A DNA stretch of 64,000 bases from Hymenolepis diminuta (taxonomy: Eukaryota; Platyhelminthes; Cestoda; Cyclophyllidea; Hymenolepididae), in contig CAADRB010000008.1 of the NCBI GenBank assembly GCA_900708905.1, forward strand, positions 1,910,390 through 1,974,389, read 5' to 3'. A program made the position numbers and the translations under genes. Positions within the stretch are counted from its first letter, which is position 1, and each line of letters opens with the position of its first letter. The notes beneath the pieces are model-generated. The model was not told the origin of the DNA and did no database searches. It worked only from the letters and a program-made list of their open reading frames with translations. Below, piece after piece: positions 58,601 through 64,000 of this stretch.

Positions 58601-61600
58601 GAAATTATTTGTTCTGCGAGACACAAATTCAAGTCCCGAAACCGTAATTCGCTCATCTTTCAGACGTACTTCAATGATTGATGCGCTTCTATATCGAACC
58701 CTGAGACCACCTATTGAGTAGGCATATTGTTTGCAGACATCAAGAGTATCAACTCGACAGCGATGACTCATCCATAAAATTTAACAGGCCCCCTTTAAAA
58801 ATGAGAAAGAATTAAAGAGTTTTTAAATCCGTGAGGTCAATAACGACCCATTTAAGGACTTTAAAATCTCATTAAGAATGTAATCAATTCCTGTTAGGCA
58901 AGTGACTTAAGTTGATCATAATAATTTGGTGCAAATTTTATAGTTAAAGGGTATAAATGTTATTGGATATCTCAGATGCATTACAAAAGATGACTCACCA
59001 CCAGTATGCTTGAGAGCACAAAATAAAACGCTAATCCATCTGTCCAACACGTAAATAATCGATATGTCTGCCGTGAAAATGAAGAATACCTAGTATGTTT
59101 ACTGTCTCCAGATTACCAGGGCATATATTTTACGAGACTGAGTCTAGAAGTGAAACGTTAGTGGACCGACGAGCATTCTGAAGCCCTCCTAATTGAACGC
59201 GTTGGCTATTTTAATCAGTATTAGGTCCTGTCATTTACTGAATAATTGTTAACAAGTAACAAGATTTAAATCTCTAATTTTGTGGAAGTGTATGTTGAGC
59301 ACTGTATCACGAATATAGCAATCGAAATGACCAACAGTGCCGATAAATTATGATTAACGAAAGAGTTTCAATATTCATTTCTTAATCAGAGTGGTTAAAG
59401 CACGTTTTCCCCTCATCAGGATGAGATTTGAAGAGCGCATCTATCGGTGTGCCTTCTTATTAATCTCTACACGCGTTCATTTTTGCAGCAGAGAAAAGGT
59501 GTGGCCCAAATATCAAGCCAAATACGAAAAGACAAAAACAAATGCTCATAAAATTCGACTTCCTAAGGTATTTCCGTGAATAAAACATTGTCTTGAATGT
59601 TTTCAAATTGCGTCATTGATGATAATAAATCCTGTCCACTTTGCTGCCAGTTTCGTTTGATGAGCAGTCCAAATGAAAATCGTTATCTTTATTAAAGAGA
59701 GAAAGGCAAATAATTTTAAAAACTCCAGTTTTGAAATTAATTTGCTTTTCTTATTGATCCTAGGGAAATTTTACTGCACAGATGCAGTTGTTTGCACAGA
59801 CAATGTAACGTTGGTTTTATATTTGCTGGATAGTGTTGATATGCTCAATAAAACAGACAGTTAAAAGTAAGTCACTTTCTCAGAATTTAGAGATAGTATC
59901 AGCCACGTAATAGAAACTATGGCTAAAACAACCCGAATGGCCAGTATTTGAAAATCTCACTATTTTTTACCCAAATATCTAAACGGTTTTACAGACATTT
60001 GTCTGAAATTTTCAAAAATTTTCATTTATTATAATAAAGAGGTAAATCAGAGGAGATTATTAGTTTCCAAATATTTTCCGTGCTAATTTCGGAAGATGAT
60101 CTTGAGTTTTGGCTATGGGATTAATCCATTCAACAACATTTTTTGTTGGTTGTTATATGCGAATGTTTCGATTTTGCATGTGCATACCTACCAATGATCT
60201 TCCTAAGATTTCACTACCAAAATGTTCATTTGCCCCTTTTTTGATTGAAAAAAAAGATAATTTTATTCTCCCTCTGATAATAATATAGTGTTGCGATATA
60301 TCACATTCATTAAAACTGACTAAATTCAAACTTGGTATTGTGATTCCCCGAAAATAGTTCCCCAGCCTATCTCATATCTAAATCAGAACCAGATTTTAAT
60401 TTTATTATACATGTCACACTTTCAGTGAATAACATTTGGTTGTCATCAAAGAACCGCTAATGACTTGAATGTGTATTAATTTATATACCCTGTCCGGACC
60501 AAAAATCACATCTGAGGTTTGTGTTTATACGTCTCACATGAGGTGCTTCGCATTAAGTTGGCACCCAATTCTGAGGATTTGCGGTTTACATGAACTATTA
60601 GGATCGGGCGTGATAAAATTGATGATATCATAATTACGGTGCATTTCTAATCAACCCTCGAAATGGATCAAGAGGAAAAGTCGTGATGAGTTGACAGCAC
60701 GGTATTCACTTCAGTTTTGACGGAAATTCGACAAGGCATAGAGGTATTTCATAAAGGAGTAGACCTCAACATATTTAACGCAATAAGTTTTTACTTCAAA
60801 TTATCAAGTTAAAATTTCCATACTAATAAGTGGCATATGTTTGATATTTTTGTTAGTTAATTCGCGGTATCACACAAAATTAAGTAACGCAACTTTTCTC
60901 GTACTGCACCCATATTTTTGGTGCATCAAATGATAATGAGTACTAAGAAATCGGTTAAGTCACGCTAGCATCCGACGAAGAAAGTTACCATACAACTGCT
61001 CTTCACTTATTATTCCCTGCCAGATGTGCAATTTCGTGTATTTTTTCCCAATTTAAGGCTGCTCAATAAAATGAGGAGATAATGTTATCATGAGCATGAA
61101 CTTCACAACTACACAGAGCAAGTCAAAGCTTGAAAAAGAATGTCACAATGCAGTGAAGTTAATCAGAGCTCTTCCTTCAATGCGCTAGAGTGTGAAATTT
61201 GAGCATGCTATTGTCCAATTCGTATCCTAGATACGATCTTTTTTATAAGAAAATACCCGACACCTTATTTGAGCGAAAAGGTTAATTTATTACAAACCTA
61301 AATATTAAAGCTTTGGGTCCGCAGTTTCGAATAGCTGAACAAATGCTTCATGATTATTTTTATATGTTAATATTAGTTCATAAGTGAATCGGCGGTAGCT
61401 TGATCAAAAAGATGAAAACTTAGAATTTCCACGACTCCTAATAGATTAAATTCCTGATTAACTAGTACATCTGACAGCAAATTTCACTCGGTACTTATTA
61501 CAATCATATCTGCGAACTAGTATAGACCTCAAATTTTAAGGAAATATGACAATTTCGAACTTGCAAGCACTGGAGATATAATGTGAAATCCCCATATCAT

Positions 61601-63380
61601 CAGGGATTAAGATATTTTCCATCTGCAGTTACCGTTTACAACAAAAACTTGGCTGAATTTGAATACCTAAACTATCCAGGTTAAAATAAATCTGGGTAGG
61701 CTCAACATTAACGTAATTGTATATAAAACTCGTTAATTCTTCACTTTTGTTGATATTTATATGGCTTTCCAATCTGCGCAAGCCAGCTTTTTTTACCAGT
61801 CAAGTGGTTAACAGCCGGTGCTCTAATTTATGCTAATGCTCCTTCATGGGTTTGTTTATAGGTGGTTTCAGTATTATAATAAATGCATGAGACTTCATAG
61901 TTTTTAAAAATAGTGGAGGTATCGCAAAATTCAACTAAAATTTGATCGCTTTCGTACTGAGTTTGAAAAACATCTACATAGTAAGTTTTAATTCACCTTA
62001 AAGGGGGTGAATAAATCGTGCGATGGCATTATGTAATTAATTTAATTTAATTTAGTAAAACTCATTGAACTTGTAGTTGCCACTTACAAAGTATAATCAA
62101 ATATATAAATCATTATAAAAGCTAGATGACTTATATCAGTAGTATTCTATTGTCTGTAGTTAGAATCTCAATGTGGATTTTGAGTAGTATGTGCTCCAGA
62201 CGAGCAAACGATCGGTAATTACTCTATCACGAAAATGTTCTTTAAGCAAAAAATGTGACAGATTTACTTGATAAACCAATGCAGACTTGTTTTTAGTTGA
62301 ACTCTTTTGTTGATCAGTTGTTTTTGCGCTTCAAATAATTAGTTTCTGGGATAAATGTATGTTAACTCTTTATGAATTTCTCAATTTTGTGTCTCAACTA
62401 TAATTATGTCTTAACGTGAAAATAAATGGCAGGGTTACATTGAAATTTAGATAACTATATCATTTAAGTCGATATCATATCACTGGATTTCACTAACAGA
62501 CTATTCAATTTAGTAACCATTTTCACACCCATTAGCGAGCGGCATATACCGCCAATCATCAGAGATTATAATGGGAAATCTGCATTCTGTTACAACTTTT
62601 CTTATCGGTTTTAACCATTACAACCGATCATGCCCTTCCTTTGGTGCGAGCTGACGAAGACTGCTGAGGATCTCTGACTTCGTAATTGTGCACTTCTATC
62701 GCTGCGTATCAGCGCATAAAGCCCGCTAGAACACCCAGAATGCACGATTTGGATTCAGACCTGCAATTCTGAGATTCAGAGTTCTTGTCTGATGTAAAGC
62801 AAAAATCATTAAGGCAAACAATTTGAGAGAGTTCAATATTAAAACAATCTCCCCGGGTCTAACCTAAATGCACTTGACTTTAGGGAGCGCATGAATGGAA
62901 GTAGCATGATCAACTGCACAATGAAATAAGCTGATCACTAAGCAATGAAAATTATAAGCATAAATTCATCCATTAATCAAGAGATCAAACCACGAAATTT
63001 TAACTTTAGTGTTGTGCTTTAGAACAATGCCCGTAATCGTAATCAGTAAGGATTACAAATGCCGTGACCAATGAATTTGTTATCTTAATGTAAGAAGGGG
63101 GACATTTAGAAAGCAACGAGGAAGTATTTATTCATTTCACCAAGTTCTTCAAAATATGTTAATATTGAATTACTGATTTTTCTATAATAGGCACAGATTT
63201 TTGGTTAAACAAGCAATTCTGTAGCTGGGAAATTATCGATCAAAAAGCCTTCATAACAGAATTCTCCGATGGCGTCAAAATCTAATGCTATCAAAGCATC
63301 GCTTTGTAATCCATTAATCAACTCAGTTATTTATAAAGCACAGCGTTAGTAATTTCCCCTCCCCTCTCCGTATTAGAAGG
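55680..63380. other. AT-rich, no clear gene
   Basis: Frames are short and unconserved. A possible SINE box B is noted at 58690. The segments near 61590 and 62555 share a CATCAG(G/A)GATTA block, possibly a very old local duplication. Nothing else was recognised. Confidence 0.3.
58690..58790 (-). repeat. possible tRNA-derived SINE head
   Basis: Minus strand has AGGGTTCGATATAG (58703-58690), close to the Pol III box B consensus. A weak box A candidate (GTCGAGTTGATACTC) lies about 45 bases upstream. No second copy of the body was seen. Confidence 0.25.
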
Positions 63381-63401
63381 TCTAGGTATATTTAGCTTTC
63401 A

Positions 63402-63635
63402 TTGCATTACGTTTACGTTCGTTCGTTAGTTCGTATTTTGCCTGCGTGGTTAAAGCGGCAGGGAAGGGGAAAGAGAGGATTTTATCTTCATTCATTTTAT
63501 CATTTCAGCAAATGTTGGCCAAACGCAGAGGAAGCAGTACATCACAGCCCCAATCAAATTGATGGGCGATCTGTTAACAGGCCCGGAAAAAAGAAGGAGC
63601 AATCGTGGACTTCCTCTAGTTCCGGTTTTGATTAA
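63402..63635 (+). pseudogene. possible RRM (RNA-binding) fragment
   Basis: The plus frame reads GRGKRGFYLHSFYHFSK, then NAEEAVHHSPNQIDGRSVN and RPGKKKEQSW. This resembles the second half of an RNA recognition motif of hnRNP type: RNP1 (RGFGFVTF-like, altered), AEEA helix, IDGR turn, V. The first half of the RRM is not visible upstream. A good splice acceptor (TTTATCATTTCAG, ending 63508) overlaps it, and a second frame from 63510 stays open for 61 codons. Frame and gene status are therefore unsettled: either a decayed RRM, or a real exon in another frame. Confidence 0.25.
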
Positions 63636-64000
63636 TGCGCAAGTGGGTTTGTCCATAACTGGTTCTGCCTGGGCACCATCTTTGATTTTAAATTAGATTT
63701 ACTTCAGATGAAAATATTTATTTTCTGTTATACTGGGGATTTTGATAGCGCTGCGTTGATGACAATAATTCTTCCAATTTATTATTGATAATGTCAGTAT
63801 TCACTAACCATGTGTTTACTTTTCACAGTTTTATAAAATAGCAATCATAATATACTTGTGATGTTATTACGTTACTTCCACTGCAAGACAAGAAACGCCA
63901 ATTGCGAAGCATCCGATTCACATCTATAAATGCACAATTGGATTCGAGTCTTGGATTTCCCAAGATTCGAGTCTTCCATCTCTTCAAGCTAAGTATTGAA

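Noticed and set aside
1..64000. CRISPR arrays, operons or prokaryotic elements
   Set aside because: No regularly spaced repeats, no gene packing and no long ORFs; all signals fit an animal genome.

Overview
The window looks like a piece of an AT-rich invertebrate animal genome, most likely an arthropod. The evidence is the absence of long ORFs or operons, several splice-site-like and TATA/poly(A)-flanked small genes, decayed Ty3/gypsy retrotransposons, a mariner-type DNA transposon with TA target-site duplication, tRNA-derived SINE-like repeats, and simple repeats. The arthropod assignment rests on the flavour of the gypsy and mariner fragments and on TCAG-type initiator motifs; it is inference. 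No single sequence fixes the species.

The feature I consider most novel is a dispersed family of very small genes between about 6.7 and 26.3 kb. All copies share a short N-terminus of the form MS(D/T)(P)(I/V/L)T..D(L/I)(K/V) followed by a short hydrophobic segment. The two intact long copies then run into a cysteine/glycine-dense tail. Copy A (12809-12937, 42 aa) and copy C (26018-26257, 79 aa) look intact. Copy D (17143-17229, 28 aa) keeps the N-terminus and a strong TATA box but has no Cys tail. Copy B (6682-6869) is a pseudogene with ATG changed to AGG and a one-base deletion exactly at the head of the Cys run. I do not recognise this family.

Layout. 0.7-1.6 kb: terminal exon (minus strand) of a Gly/Asn/Gln/Met-rich protein with CxC motifs, a clear 3' splice site and a poly(A) signal. 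4.9-5.3 kb and 43.1-43.2 kb: two decayed copies of one membrane-protein-like coding segment. 7.5-9.8 kb: broken Ty3/gypsy pol. 12.8-26.3 kb: the microprotein family, plus a 102-aa hypothetical gene at 24.3 kb with a pseudogene copy at 21.5 kb. 29-33 kb: short dispersed or duplicated repeats. 34.1-35.8 kb: a second broken gypsy element running from a primer-binding-site-like region through gag, zinc knuckle, protease and RT. 45.64-46.14 kb: an isolated island of about 46% GC in roughly one-third-GC surroundings, holding a 52-codon ORF with a good signal peptide. 53.5-54.7 kb: a complete but dead mariner-like element. 55.1 kb: a short coding-like segment with a SOCS-box-like start. 63.4-63.7 kb: a possible RRM fragment or exon. 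Most of the rest is AT-rich sequence in which I see no gene.

The genes do not form a pathway that can be read from sequence. The one recurring theme is Cys/Gly-rich protein: the 0.7-1.6 kb gene and the microprotein family both carry CxC/CGCG-type clusters, which would suit cross-linked structural material (cuticle, eggshell, adhesive), metal binding, or S-acylated membrane peptides. That is a guess from composition only.
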